A DNA stretch of 42,873 nt from Sphingobium sp. (GTDB lineage: Bacteria > Pseudomonadota > Alphaproteobacteria > Sphingomonadales > Sphingomonadaceae). The stretch is from positions 1 through 42,873 of the forward strand of contig JAHFPU010000003.1 in NCBI GenBank assembly GCA_023266635.1, given 5' to 3'. A program made the translations under genes and the position numbers. Positions 1 through 7,854 of this stretch are shown piece after piece. The notes beneath the pieces are model-generated. The model saw nothing but the letters and a program-made list of their open reading frames with translations, was not told the DNA's origin and ran no database searches. Numbering within the stretch: position 1 is the first letter of the stretch; the number at the start of each line of letters is the position of its first letter.

Positions 1-205
1 TGTCAGGACGCGCCAAGCCCCCTCCAACACCACCCGCAAAACGGCCCCTTACGCCACAACTGCTACTCAAATTGTGAATCCCGGACAGTTGTGGGGTCAA
101 GCCCGGCATGACGGCGAAAGTGGGAAGTTCGCTTTGACCGGAAGCCACTTACCGATGCCCCCACCCCAGCTTCCCTCGCCACCCCATCACCGCTATACCG
201 CACAC

Positions 206-733
206 ATGTCTCTCCCCTTTCTCGCCCTGCTGTTCCTCGCCACCGTCATCGCGATGGAGGGGTTTGCCTATGTCATGCACCGCTGGGTCATGCATGGGCC
301 GGGCTGGGCGCTGCATGCCAGCCACCACCGCGCCCGCACCGGCTTCTGGGAGCTTAACGACCTCTACTTCGTGATCTTCGCCATGCCGTCGATTCTGCTG
401 CTGCTCGGCGGCGTGCAACTGGGCTGGGGCGACTGGGCGACGGCGGTCGGCGCGGGCATCGCGGCCTATGGCGCGATTTATCTCGGCTTCCACGACATCA
501 TCGTCCACCGGCGGGTCGAGCATCGCTACGTCGCCCGCTCCCCCTATATGAAGCGCATCGTCCAGGCCCATCGCCTGCACCACGCCGTCGAGACGAAGGC
601 GGGTACGGTCAGCTTCGGCTTCCTCGTCGCGCCCCGGCCCGAAGCCCTGAAGGCGGAACTGGCGCGGCGCGGCCGGGCGGGCGTCCGCATGCCGGCTGCG
701 ACCTCGACCGGCCTTGGCGATACCCCGCGCTGA
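206..733 (+). CDS. crtZ: Beta-carotene 3-hydroxylase (CrtZ-type membrane di-iron enzyme)
   Basis: This 175-residue integral membrane enzyme should hydroxylate the beta-rings of carotenoids to give zeaxanthin-type xanthophylls such as the nostoxanthin precursors of sphingomonads. The four histidine clusters of the fatty-acid-hydroxylase superfamily are all visible: HRWVMH, HASHH, HDIIVH and HRLHH. Hydrophobic stretches lie at the N-terminus and around residues 55-95. The ATG at 206 is chosen because family members start close to the first membrane helix; the in-frame extension back to 74 has no recognisable sequence. No strong ribosome binding site is seen before 206. It stands 60 bp upstream of lgt, apparently unrelated in function. 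Confidence 0.9.
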   Translation: MSLPFLALLFLATVIAMEGFAYVMHRWVMHGPGWALHASHHRARTGFWELNDLYFVIFAMPSILLLLGGVQLGWGDWATAVGAGIAAYGAIYLGFHDIIVHRRVEHRYVARSPYMKRIVQAHRLHHAVETKAGTVSFGFLVAPRPEALKAELARRGRAGVRMPAATSTGLGDTPR

Positions 734-793
734 AACCCGCTTGGTATCGCCCGGCACTTCCTCTATGCAGACCCAAAATAGCGGGGAAACGCC

Positions 794-1660
794 TTGATCC
801 TGAACATTGCGGCCAGCGCCGCGGCACATATCCGTTTCGATGATCTGGGGTTGAGCCCGGTCGCGCTCGACCTCGGCTTCTTCACCCTCAAATGGTACAG
901 CCTCGCCTATCTGGCCGGCATCCTGATCGGCTACTGGTATCTGCTCAAGATCATTCGCCAGCCCGGCGCGCCCATGGCCCGCCGCCACGCCGACGACATG
1001 ATCTTCTACGCGACGCTGGGCATCATCATCGGCGGTCGCCTCGCCTATGTCCTGTTCTACCAGCCGGAAATCCTCCAGCATCCGCTCGACATCTTCAAGC
1101 TGTGGAATGGCGGCATGTCCTTCCATGGCGGCGTCATCGGCGTGTCGCTCGGCATCCTCTACCTCGCCCGCAAGGAGAAGCTGAGCTGGCTGCGCGTCCA
1201 TGACTATGTCGCCTGCTGCGTGCCCTTCGGCCTGTTCTTCGGCCGCCTCGCCAATTTCGTGAACGGGGAGCTGTGGGGCAAGGAAACCGACGTGCCCTGG
1301 GCGATGATCTTCCCCACCGGCGGCCCCGTCGCCCGCCACCCGAGCCAGCTCTACGAAGCCGTCTTGGAAGGCTTGGTGCTGTTCGCCATCCTTTGGTTCG
1401 CCTTCTGGAAGACCAAGGCGCGCTATCAGCCCGGCAAGCTCGTCGGCATTTTCCTGCTCGGCTACGGCCTTGCCCGTTTCTGCGTCGAATTCTTCCGCGA
1501 AGCCGACGTGCAGCTGCTGGAGTTCGCGCACCGCACCGGGCTTCACATGGGCCAGTGGCTCACCCTGCCGATGATCTTCGGCGGCCTCTACCTGATCGTC
1601 ACGGCGAAGGGCCGGCGCGTGCGCGTGGAACCCACCGCCGGAAGCGCGAGTGTCTCCTGA
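794..1660 (+). CDS. lgt: Prolipoprotein diacylglyceryl transferase
   Basis: This 288-residue inner-membrane enzyme transfers diacylglycerol from phosphatidylglycerol to the lipobox cysteine of prolipoproteins, the first step of lipoprotein maturation. The sequence has the usual multi-helix pattern, the signature [13 protein letters not shown] and the segment RHPSQLYEA. The start is a TTG preceded by GGGGAAA. Its last 11 bases overlap the downstream methyltransferase gene, so the two are probably translated together. Several substrates are encoded in this window, for example the lipobox proteins at 4138, 16601 and 22217. Length is normal for the family. Confidence 0.96.
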   Translation: MILNIAASAAAHIRFDDLGLSPVALDLGFFTLKWYSLAYLAGILIGYWYLLKIIRQPGAPMARRHADDMIFYATLGIIIGGRLAYVLFYQPEILQHPLDIFKLWNGGMSFHGGVIGVSLGILYLARKEKLSWLRVHDYVACCVPFGLFFGRLANFVNGELWGKETDVPWAMIFPTGGPVARHPSQLYEAVLEGLVLFAILWFAFWKTKARYQPGKLVGIFLLGYGLARFCVEFFREADVQLLEFAHRTGLHMGQWLTLPMIFGGLYLIVTAKGRRVRVEPTAGSASVS

Positions 1661-2726
1661 TACGCTGAGGCTGGGCCAGCGACTGGCGCGACAGATTGAG
1701 GCAGGCGGCCCCATCTCCGTCGCCCATTTCATGGCGGAGGCGAACGCGCATTATTATGCGAGCCGCGATCCGCTGGGCGTCGCCGGGGACTTCATCACCG
1801 CGCCGGAAATCAGCCAGATGTTCGGCGAACTGATCGGCCTGTGCCTCGCCGATGTCTGGATGCGCTCGGGCAGGAAAGGCGCGCCTCTCTATCTGGAGCT
1901 TGGTCCGGGCCGCGGCACGCTCGCCAATGATGCCCTGCGCGCCATGGAATCGGCGGCGCTGGCCCCCAAGGTCCATTTCGTCGAGACCAGCCCGACCCTG
2001 CGCGAGCGGCAGATCGCCCTCCTGCCGCATGTGTCCTTCCATGACGACCTGTCCACCGTGCCGACGACGGGGCCGCTGCTGGTCGTCGCCAACGAATTCT
2101 TCGACGCCCTCCCCATTCGCCAGGTGGAGCGTACCGAAGTCGGCTGGCGCGAACGCGTGCTGATCGGCGGCATCGGCGAGCCGGGCGACAGTTTCATTCC
2201 CATGCCCGGATACCGCCCGATGGAATCGGCCGTGCCCGAAGCGCTGAAGGAAGCCCCCGTCGGATCGATCCTGGAAACCTCCCCGGCCTCCGCGACGATC
2301 GCGTTGGAGCTTGCCCACCGTATCGCGCGGCAGGGCGGCATCGCGCTCATCATCGACTATGGCTATGAAGGGCCGGCGATCGGCGACACACTACAGGCGG
2401 TGCGCGGGCACCAGATGACCGATCCCTTCACCCATGTCGGCGACAGCGACCTGACCGCCCATGTCGATTTCACGATGATCGGCAATGTCGCGCTACAGGC
2501 GGGCCTGCGCGTCACCGGGCCTGTGGGACAGGGCGCCTTCCTGAAAGCGCTGGGGATCGACGCGCGCGCCGCCTCCCTGTCACGCGGATCGCCGGAACGC
2601 GCGACCGACCTCCAACAGGCAAGCGAACGCCTGACTGCCGCCGATCAGATGGGGGACCTCTTCCGGGTTATCGCGATAGCGCATCCGGACTGGGCAACGC
2701 CGGAGGGCTTTACGCCCGGCGCTTAA
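1650..2726 (+). CDS. SAM-dependent methyltransferase, MidA/NDUFAF7 family
   Basis: This 358-residue protein belongs to the MidA (NDUFAF7, formerly DUF185) family. In mitochondria the family methylates an arginine of a complex I subunit during assembly; the bacterial role is less well known. The SAM-binding motif [18 protein letters not shown] is near residue 75, and the family segments FDALPIRQ and IIDYGYEG follow. It begins with GTG inside the end of lgt, an 11-base overlap that implies translational coupling. The lgt-midA order is common in alphaproteobacteria. No gene continues the operon; a short REP-like sequence follows. Confidence 0.9.
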   Translation: MSPDTLRLGQRLARQIEAGGPISVAHFMAEANAHYYASRDPLGVAGDFITAPEISQMFGELIGLCLADVWMRSGRKGAPLYLELGPGRGTLANDALRAMESAALAPKVHFVETSPTLRERQIALLPHVSFHDDLSTVPTTGPLLVVANEFFDALPIRQVERTEVGWRERVLIGGIGEPGDSFIPMPGYRPMESAVPEALKEAPVGSILETSPASATIALELAHRIARQGGIALIIDYGYEGPAIGDTLQAVRGHQMTDPFTHVGDSDLTAHVDFTMIGNVALQAGLRVTGPVGQGAFLKALGIDARAASLSRGSPERATDLQQASERLTAADQMGDLFRVIAIAHPDWATPEGFTPGA

Positions 2727-2741
2727 ACTATACGCAAACTC

Positions 2742-2770
2742 CCGTTCGTTTCGAGCGAAGTCGAGAAACC
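2742..2770. repeat. REP-like intergenic palindrome
   Basis: The sequence GTTTCGAGCGAAGTCGAGAAAC forms an imperfect hairpin between two convergent genes. I recognise GTTTCGAGCGAAGTCGAGA-type elements as frequent intergenic repeats in sphingomonad genomes. Only one copy is present here. Confidence 0.5.
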
Positions 2771-2831
2771 CGCGCACACCAGCTTCCCGGCTCTGCTTGA
2801 AACAAACAGAGGCGAGAGCACGCTCAGCCCC

Positions 2832-3242
2832 TCACTTGCCCATCAGCAACTGCGCCATCGACTGCTCGTCAATGCTGGCTACGCCATCGCCATTCATGTC
2901 GGCCATATCGAACATCTTGAGCGGACGGTCGATCGCCTCGGCCAGGCTCACCTTGCCATTGCCATCCGCATCCGTTTTCTCGAACCAGCGTCCGCCGATA
3001 TGACCGATCCCGCGCTTGCCGTCATCCGGCTGCTTGGCGCGATAGGCCTGGAATTCCGCCTCGCTCACCTGACCATCATGGTTTGTGTCCATCTCCGCAA
3101 ACTGCTTCTTCACGAAGGCGGTGACCTCGGCCCGCTTAATGGGCCGCTCGCCCAAAGCGATCTCACCCTGCGCAAAGGCGGGGCCGCTAATCAGGAACAT
3201 CGTCGAAAGTGCGACGGGGAGAAGAATTGCCGAACGGGTCAT
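2832..3242 (-). CDS. Secreted EF-hand calcium-binding protein
   Basis: This 136-residue protein has a cleavable signal peptide (residues 1-24, ending AFAQ) and three EF-hand-like loops: DTNHDGQVSEAEF, DADGNGKVSLAE and DMNGDGVASIDE. Acidic residues occupy the calcium-ligating positions, so it probably binds calcium in the periplasm. Such EF-hand proteins are common in sphingomonads but their function is mostly unknown. The ATG is preceded by GGAG. It is convergent with midA and divergent from nothing; the upstream gap holds a 14-bp perfect palindrome and then tRNA-Gly on the same strand. No partner gene is nearby. Confidence 0.88.
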   Translation of the reverse strand: MTRSAILLPVALSTMFLISGPAFAQGEIALGERPIKRAEVTAFVKKQFAEMDTNHDGQVSEAEFQAYRAKQPDDGKRGIGHIGGRWFEKTDADGNGKVSLAEAIDRPLKMFDMADMNGDGVASIDEQSMAQLLMGK

Positions 3243-3307
3243 ACCAAAACTCCAGCATCAAAAGCCCCTTTTGGTAAAAGGCCAATGTCCAGAGCCTGAA
3301 CGCACGC

Positions 3308-3338
3308 GTCGGAATTCCGACAATACTCTCGTCGGAAT
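3308..3338. promoter_or_regulatory. 14-bp perfect palindrome with a third half-site upstream of the EF-hand gene
   Basis: GTCGGAATTCCGAC (3308-3321) is a perfect palindrome and GTCGGAAT recurs at 3331-3338. It lies 66 bp upstream of the EF-hand start and 35 bp downstream of tRNA-Gly. It could be an operator, or a hairpin helping to end the tRNA transcript. No T-run follows on either strand. Confidence 0.35.
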
Positions 3339-3372
3339 GACTGGCCAAATTCCACTAACTAATTGATTTCGC

Positions 3373-3446
3373 TGGAGCGGGTAGCGGGGATCGAACCCGC
3401 ATCACAAGCTTGGAAGGCTAGTGCTCTACCATTGAGCTATACCCGC
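3373..3446 (-). tRNA. tRNA-Gly (anticodon TCC)
   Basis: Read on the minus strand, the 74 bases fold as a standard cloverleaf. The acceptor stem is GCGGGTA/TACCCGC, the D arm GCTC/GAGC, the anticodon loop CTTCCAA with anticodon TCC, the variable loop has 4 bases, and the T arm is GCGGG-TTCGATC-CCCGC. The CCA end is encoded. One T-T mismatch is seen in the anticodon stem (28-42). Confidence 0.97.
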
Positions 3447-3464
3447 ATCGCCGAAGCGCTCGCC

Positions 3465-3493
3465 CATTGCCATCATTGGCCGGGCCGCGTCAA
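3465..3493 (-). promoter_or_regulatory. Candidate promoter for tRNA-Gly
   Basis: On the minus strand TTGACG (3493-3488) is followed after 17 bases by GCAATG (3470-3465), about 20 bp before the tRNA 5' end. The -35 is good but the -10 is poor. This is a guess based on position and the -35 only. Confidence 0.25.
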
Positions 3494-3595
3494 CATAGAC
3501 TTTCCCCGCGCCGCCCCCTGCGGCAAACACCTTGCGCGGAACGATAAGTGCCTGAATGACTTCTCAGGAAGGGCGCAGTCATCAAGGGGACGATC

Positions 3596-3820
3596 ATGAA
3601 GGGCTTGCTGAAAATCGGGGCGCTCGGCCTGTTTGCCGCATTCCTCTTCCGCCTGCTCAACAAGGCCAGCGAGATTGCCGAGGCGGAGACGCCGCCCTAC
3701 CCGTCGGTGCGTGACGCCGGACCGGAATATCAGGAGGGCATAGACGCCAGGGACTGGGATATGGTCGACGAGCAATCGGATGAGTCGTTCCCGGCGAGCG
3801 ACCCGCCCGGAAACTACTGA
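3596..3820 (+). CDS. Small membrane-anchored protein with ESFPASDPP motif
   Basis: This 74-residue protein has an N-terminal hydrophobic segment (about residues 4-20), an acidic linker, and the C-terminal motif DESFPASDPPGNY. The ESFPASDPP motif recurs at the C-terminus of many small alphaproteobacterial proteins of unknown function. AAGGGGA precedes the ATG at 3596. A GGAAC at 3538-3542 would fit an EcfG -35, but no CGTT is found at the right distance. Its stop codon region overlaps the 3' end of the convergent gene at 3814. The function is unknown. Confidence 0.8.
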   Translation: MKGLLKIGALGLFAAFLFRLLNKASEIAEAETPPYPSVRDAGPEYQEGIDARDWDMVDEQSDESFPASDPPGNY

Positions 3821-4032
3821 ACGTCGCGGCGGGAGGACATTTTCTGCCGGATCGGCTTGAGGTCGAGCGAACCCTGGCACAACGCGGGATCGCGGCGGCA
3901 ACGCATGGCTTCCACCCGCTCGATCATGACGCTCAGCGGCTGTGCTTCCGCCTTGCGATCCGCTGGATTGACCAGCAGCTGCCGGTGGATGTTCTGGCTG
4001 ACATGAAACAGGGCGTCGTGCAGATAATCCAT
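3814..4032 (-). CDS. Hypothetical protein, 72 residues
   Basis: I do not recognise this small soluble protein. It begins MDYLHDALFHVSQNIHRQLL, has a helical, charged composition and ends in a basic tail with two Cys-containing turns (RCRRDPALC). The ATG at 4032 is preferred over the more upstream ATG at 4086 because GAAGGAAG lies 7 bases before it. It is convergent with, and overlaps by 7 bases, the ESFPASDPP gene. Confidence 0.6.
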   Translation of the reverse strand: MDYLHDALFHVSQNIHRQLLVNPADRKAEAQPLSVMIERVEAMRCRRDPALCQGSLDLKPIRQKMSSRRDVQ

Positions 4033-4137
4033 GATCGCGCTTCCTTCGGCTGACGCCGGGAATCTAGCGCGAACATGGTTAAGCAAGCGTTATCGGGGCA
4101 CCTCGGCTCGTCGCATCAGCGGCCCCTAAACCGCGCC

Positions 4138-4374
4138 TCAGTCCCGACGATGACGGCGCTTCTTCTTATGGTCATTGTCGCCAATGATCGCGCCTGCGGT
4201 GCCGCCGATGATCGCACCTTCGGTCGTGCCGAGACCGGTCGCACTTCCCACCACGGCTCCGCCCGCGCCGCCGATCAGGCCGCCACGCGTGGCGCCGTGC
4301 GAGCAAGCCGTCAGGGCAAGCGCACCGCCGGCCAGAACGGGAATCAAGAGCAGTCGTGTGGGGATATGTCGCAT
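4138..4374 (-). CDS. Glycine-zipper lipoprotein
   Basis: This 78-residue protein has a lipoprotein signal peptide (lipobox LTAC, about residues 21-24), then a glycine-zipper segment with repeated GGxxG/GxxxG spacing (GGLIGGAGGAVVGSATGLG, GAIIGGTAGAIIGD), and a basic tail KKKRRHRRD. Such proteins are membrane-associated, often envelope-stress related. GAAGGAGA lies before the ATG. An EcfG-type promoter is located 28-52 bp upstream of the start, so it is probably part of the general stress regulon. It is divergently oriented from the carboxylesterase gene. Confidence 0.85.
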   Translation of the reverse strand: MRHIPTRLLLIPVLAGGALALTACSHGATRGGLIGGAGGAVVGSATGLGTTEGAIIGGTAGAIIGDNDHKKKRRHRRD

Positions 4375-4401
4375 GAATCGGGTCTCCTTCGATCCATCCT
4401 G

Positions 4402-4426
4402 AACGGACGATATGGGCGCGCGTTCC
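4402..4426 (-). promoter_or_regulatory. EcfG (general stress sigma factor) type promoter
   Basis: On the minus strand GGAAC (4426-4422) is followed by exactly 16 bases and then CGTT (4405-4402). This is an exact match to the GGAAC-N16/17-CGTT consensus known for alphaproteobacterial EcfG sigma factors. It sits at a suitable distance from the glycine-zipper lipoprotein start at 4374, with a good ribosome binding site between. Confidence 0.75.
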
Positions 4427-4549
4427 CCTGGATTTGCGTAACATTTCTTTGCTGACCTGCAAGGCCGGAGAGCCGGGAAGCAAAGCGTGCGCCATCGCGT
4501 CGTCGACGCACCCTGCTATCAGTGCGCCAAAGACAAGTTGGGAGTCGGA

Positions 4550-6034
4550 ATGCCCGAAGCAATTGCCCAGACGGCCGCAGGCCAGGTGCGTGGCGTAACC
4601 GAGAACGGGGTCAGCCGGTTCCTCGGCATACCCTATGCAGCGCCGCCGGTCGGCCCGCTCCGCTTTGCAAAGCCGCAGCCGCCCGCCGCTTGGGAAGGAA
4701 TCCGCGATGCGATTGCGCCTGGCCCCAATGGGCCACAACGGATCAGGGCAGTGCCGGGCCTTGATGTCGTGGCGCTCGTCGGGGATGGCTGGCATCGGGG
4801 CGACGACTATCTGACGCTCAACATCTGGCGGCCGGCCGGTGACATTTCCGGCGCGCCGGTCATGGTCTTCATCCATGGCGGCGGCTTCGTGATCGGCAGC
4901 AAGGATGCGCCGGTGCAGGACGGGGCGGCCTTCGCACGCGATGGCGTCATCCTCGTCGCCATCAATTACCGCATGGGGACGGAGGGCTTTCTGCCTATTC
5001 CCGGCATCCCCACCAATCTGGGGTTGCGCGACCAGATTGCTGCACTGGAATGGGTGCAGCAAAATATCCCGGCGTTCGGCGGCGATCCCGCCAATGTCAC
5101 GATATTCGGCGAATCTGCAGGGGCCATGTCCGTCGCCAACCTGTTGGTGTCGCCGCTGGCGAAAGGTCTGTTCCGCCGCGTGATCGTGGAGAGCGGGCAT
5201 GGAAGCATGACCCGCAGCATCGACATCGCCCAGCATTTGGTGCGCAAGCTGGCGAAGCGGATGAAGATCACGCCCGACGCGGCGGGCTTTGCCAGCCTGA
5301 AGCCGGAGGAGATGCTGGACGCGATGGAGAAAGTCTCTGCCCCTACCGCTCGCCTTGACCTGCGCGACGCGACGGGGCGGGAGCCGGTGTTCGGCATCAG
5401 CCGCTTCATCCCGGTCCATGGCGACGACGTGTTGCCGGTTCAGCCGCTCGCCGCGATCGCATCGGGCGCGGGAGCGGATGTCGACATGCTGATCGGGACC
5501 AATGCGGAGGAGATGAACCTCTATTTTGTCCCGACCGGCGTGCGCGACAAGGTCGGTCGCCTGCTCGCCACCTATGTCGTGCACAAATCGCAGCCGCATG
5601 CCCGCAAAATCCTCAAGGCCTATGGCATGGGGGAGCGGGGCGTGAAGCCCGGTCACGCCATGACCAACGCGCTCCACGATCTCGTCTTCCGCTGGCCCGC
5701 CCGCCGCTTTGCCGAGGAGCATTGCGGCCGCACGCATATGTATGAATTCGACTGGCGCTCGCCCCGCTATGACGGCCAGCTCGGCGCGTCGCACGGCATG
5801 GAGATCCCCTTCGTGTTCGACACGCTCGCCAGCGCAACCGGGCCGGAAGGCCTTGCGGGCACAGCCCCGCCGCAGGCGCTCGCCGACCGCATGCACAGGA
5901 TCTGGGTCGACTACGCCACGACCGGCGCGCTGCCCTGGCCCGAGTTCGACCGGACCACGCGGCAGGTCTACCAGCTTGAGCAGGGCGTCGCGGTCCACGA
6001 ACCGCCCATGCCCGCCGCCCCCTTCATGCCCTGA
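4550..6034 (+). CDS. Type B carboxylesterase
   Basis: This 494-residue alpha/beta hydrolase should cleave carboxylic esters of a non-polar or sugar-linked substrate. The catalytic serine is in GESAGA (Ser189), the oxyanion hole in HGGGF (about 110-113), and the likely acid and histidine are in [10 protein letters not shown] and [10 protein letters not shown]. No signal peptide is seen with the ATG at 4550, which is preceded by GGGAG; an in-frame ATG at 4487 would add residues unlike the family. Nine bases separate it from the SDR gene, so esterase, SDR and kinase probably form one operon. It probably frees an alcohol or sugar that the next two enzymes oxidise and phosphorylate (inference). 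Confidence 0.92.
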   Translation: MPEAIAQTAAGQVRGVTENGVSRFLGIPYAAPPVGPLRFAKPQPPAAWEGIRDAIAPGPNGPQRIRAVPGLDVVALVGDGWHRGDDYLTLNIWRPAGDISGAPVMVFIHGGGFVIGSKDAPVQDGAAFARDGVILVAINYRMGTEGFLPIPGIPTNLGLRDQIAALEWVQQNIPAFGGDPANVTIFGESAGAMSVANLLVSPLAKGLFRRVIVESGHGSMTRSIDIAQHLVRKLAKRMKITPDAAGFASLKPEEMLDAMEKVSAPTARLDLRDATGREPVFGISRFIPVHGDDVLPVQPLAAIASGAGADVDMLIGTNAEEMNLYFVPTGVRDKVGRLLATYVVHKSQPHARKILKAYGMGERGVKPGHAMTNALHDLVFRWPARRFAEEHCGRTHMYEFDWRSPRYDGQLGASHGMEIPFVFDTLASATGPEGLAGTAPPQALADRMHRIWVDYATTGALPWPEFDRTTRQVYQLEQGVAVHEPPMPAAPFMP

Positions 6035-6043
6035 GAGAGTCCC

Positions 6044-6805
6044 ATGTATCTTGATCGACTGAAACTCACCGGCCGCACGGCGCTCGTCACAGGCGGCGCG
6101 AGCGGCATCGGCCTTGCCTGCGTCGAGGCGCTGGCGGAACTGGGCGCGCGCGTAACCATCGCCGACCTCAATCCCGCGACCATCGACGCGGCGAAGGCCG
6201 AGATGACCGCCAAGGACTATGCCGTCGACGGCGTGGTCATGGACGTCACCGACTCCGCCCGTGTCACGCAGGTCGCCGACCAGATCGGCCCCCTCGACAT
6301 CCTGGTGAACAATGCCGGCATCGCCCGCAGCGAAACCCCGGCGGAGACCGTCGCCGACGAACATTGGCTGAACGTCATGGACGTGAACCTCAACGGCACC
6401 TTCTGGTGCGCCCGCGCCTTTGGCCGCCATATGCTGGACGCGGGCAAGGGCAGCATCGTCAACATCGGCTCCATGAGCGGCTTCATCGTCAACCGCCCGC
6501 AGGAGCAGAGCTATTACAACGCATCGAAGGCAGCGGTGCATCAACTGACGCGCAGCCTGGCGGCGGAATGGGCCAGCCGGGGCGTGCGCGTAAACGCCGT
6601 CGCGCCCACCTATATCCGCACGCCGCTCAATGAATTCGCCGACAAGGAAGGCGCGATGTACAAGCGCTGGATCGATTCGACACCCATGGCGCGGCTGGGC
6701 GAGTCCGAGGAGGTGGCGTCCGTCGTCGCCTTCCTCGCCTCCGACGCCGCCAGCCTGATGACCGGGAGCATAGTCCTTGCAGACGGCGGCTACACCTGCT
6801 GGTGA
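6044..6805 (+). CDS. SDR-family NAD-dependent polyol/sugar dehydrogenase
   Basis: This classical short-chain dehydrogenase has 253 residues. It shows the cofactor motif TGGASGIG (16-23), Asp41 at the end of beta-2 favouring NAD over NADP, NNAG (89-92), the catalytic Ser143, and Tyr158-x-x-x-Lys162. The region SYYNASKAAVHQLTRSLAAE and the end VLADGGYTCW resemble arabinitol, galactitol and sorbitol dehydrogenases. The substrate is not determined by sequence. The gene lies between the esterase and the ROK kinase; its stop codon is 4 bases before the kinase ATG, so the enzymes probably act in one pathway. Confidence 0.9.
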   Translation: MYLDRLKLTGRTALVTGGASGIGLACVEALAELGARVTIADLNPATIDAAKAEMTAKDYAVDGVVMDVTDSARVTQVADQIGPLDILVNNAGIARSETPAETVADEHWLNVMDVNLNGTFWCARAFGRHMLDAGKGSIVNIGSMSGFIVNRPQEQSYYNASKAAVHQLTRSLAAEWASRGVRVNAVAPTYIRTPLNEFADKEGAMYKRWIDSTPMARLGESEEVASVVAFLASDAASLMTGSIVLADGGYTCW

Positions 6806-6809
6806 TGAT

Positions 6810-7691
6810 ATGACTGTGCTCGCGGGCGTCGAACTGGGCGGCACGAAATGCATCTGCATCCTGGGCACAGGCCCCGATGACGTGCGCGAACGCATCGAGC
6901 TTCCCACGCAAACCCCGGACGAGACGCTCGCCGCCATCGCCGCGGTTCTGGCGCGCTGGGACTATGCGGCGCTCGGCATAGGCAGCTTCGGCCCGCTGGA
7001 TCTCGACCCGGCGTCCACCTCCTATGGCGCCATCACCAACACGCCCAAGCCCGGCTGGGCGGACACGCCCCTGCTCGGCCTGGCGGGTGATCATCCGGTC
7101 GCCATCGACACGGACGTCAACGGCGCGGCGCTGGCCGAGGGCCTCTGGGGCGGCGCGCAGGGCCTGACCAGTTGGGCCTATATCACCGTCGGCACCGGCA
7201 TCGGCGTCGGCAGCATCGTCGCGGGCCAACCGATCCGGGGCCTTGGCCATTCGGAGGCCGGGCATGTCCGCGTCTCCCGCGTGCCGGGCGATACCTTCCC
7301 CGGCACATGCCCCTTCCACGGCGATTGCGTCGAGGGACTGGCAAACGGTCCCTCCATAGAGGCGCGCGCGAACATGCCCGGCCGCGACATTCCCCGCGAT
7401 CACCCCGCATGGGCCTTCGCCGCCGACGCGCTCGCGATCCTGTGCCATGGCCTCGTCTTCACCAGCCTGCCGGAGCGCATCCTGATGGGCGGCGGCGTCG
7501 CGATGGGCCAGCCGCAAATGCTGCCGATGATCCGCAAGCGCCTGGTCGAAAGCCTCAACGGCTATTCGGCGGCAACGATGATCGCGGATCGCATGGACGA
7601 CTATCTCCTCCATCCCGCGCTCGGCGCGAATGCCGGACCGCTCGGCACATTGGCCTTGGCGCAGCAAGCCTTCGCCCGATCGGCCAAGTGA
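6810..7691 (+). CDS. ROK-family sugar kinase, fructokinase-like
   Basis: This 293-residue kinase should phosphorylate a hexose, probably fructose or mannose. It begins with the ATP-binding motif ELGGTK, and has the zinc-binding cluster His...CPFHGDC followed by EGLANGPSI, which is characteristic of ROK fructokinases of the YdhR type. TDVNGAALAEG contains the catalytic Asp region. The ATG at 6810 is preferred over one at 6777 that would overlap the SDR gene by 29 bases. It closes the esterase-SDR-kinase group. A 163-bp gap with two operator-like palindromes separates it from the receptor gene. Confidence 0.9.
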   Translation: MTVLAGVELGGTKCICILGTGPDDVRERIELPTQTPDETLAAIAAVLARWDYAALGIGSFGPLDLDPASTSYGAITNTPKPGWADTPLLGLAGDHPVAIDTDVNGAALAEGLWGGAQGLTSWAYITVGTGIGVGSIVAGQPIRGLGHSEAGHVRVSRVPGDTFPGTCPFHGDCVEGLANGPSIEARANMPGRDIPRDHPAWAFAADALAILCHGLVFTSLPERILMGGGVAMGQPQMLPMIRKRLVESLNGYSAATMIADRMDDYLLHPALGANAGPLGTLALAQQAFARSAK

Positions 7692-7726
7692 TCGCGCCGA
7701 ACTGCACACCGGTTCGGACCCTTTTC

Positions 7727-7759
7727 ACCTTTCGGATAGGTTAGACCTGTCATATAGGT
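7727..7759. promoter_or_regulatory. Two 15-bp operator-like palindromes (sites A and B) upstream of the TonB receptor
   Basis: Site A is ACCTTTCGGATAGGT (7727-7741) and site B is ACCTGTCATATAGGT (7745-7759), centres 18 bp apart. Both fit ACCTNTNNNANAGGT or close to it, and both match the pair at 13006-13043 before the regulator genes. They lie 96-128 bp before the receptor ATG. I infer that the GntR regulator encoded at 13843 binds them. Confidence 0.6.
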
Positions 7760-7854
7760 TCCTTCTGACCGGCGCGGCACGACCTGCGTCGGCATAAAAA
7801 GGAATTGAGCCGCCAATCCAATGCCTTCGGGCTACGGGCGCTCCGGGAGGATGT

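Noticed and set aside
149-1732. Minus-strand open frame of 527 codons opposite crtZ and lgt
   Set aside because: It is antisense to two confidently identified genes and has low-complexity composition.
3538-3562. Possible EcfG promoter before the ESFPASDPP gene
   Set aside because: The -35 GGAAC is exact, but the -10 at N16 or N17 is ACTT or CTTC, only two of four bases of CGTT.
4510-4525. GCTATCAG near the esterase start as a fifth operator site
   Set aside because: Only 8 of 14 positions match and there is no symmetry.
4172-6937. Minus-strand open frame of 921 codons opposite the esterase and SDR genes
   Set aside because: It has no domain, is rich in Arg, Gly, His and Asp, and mirrors well-supported genes; a typical GC-rich shadow.
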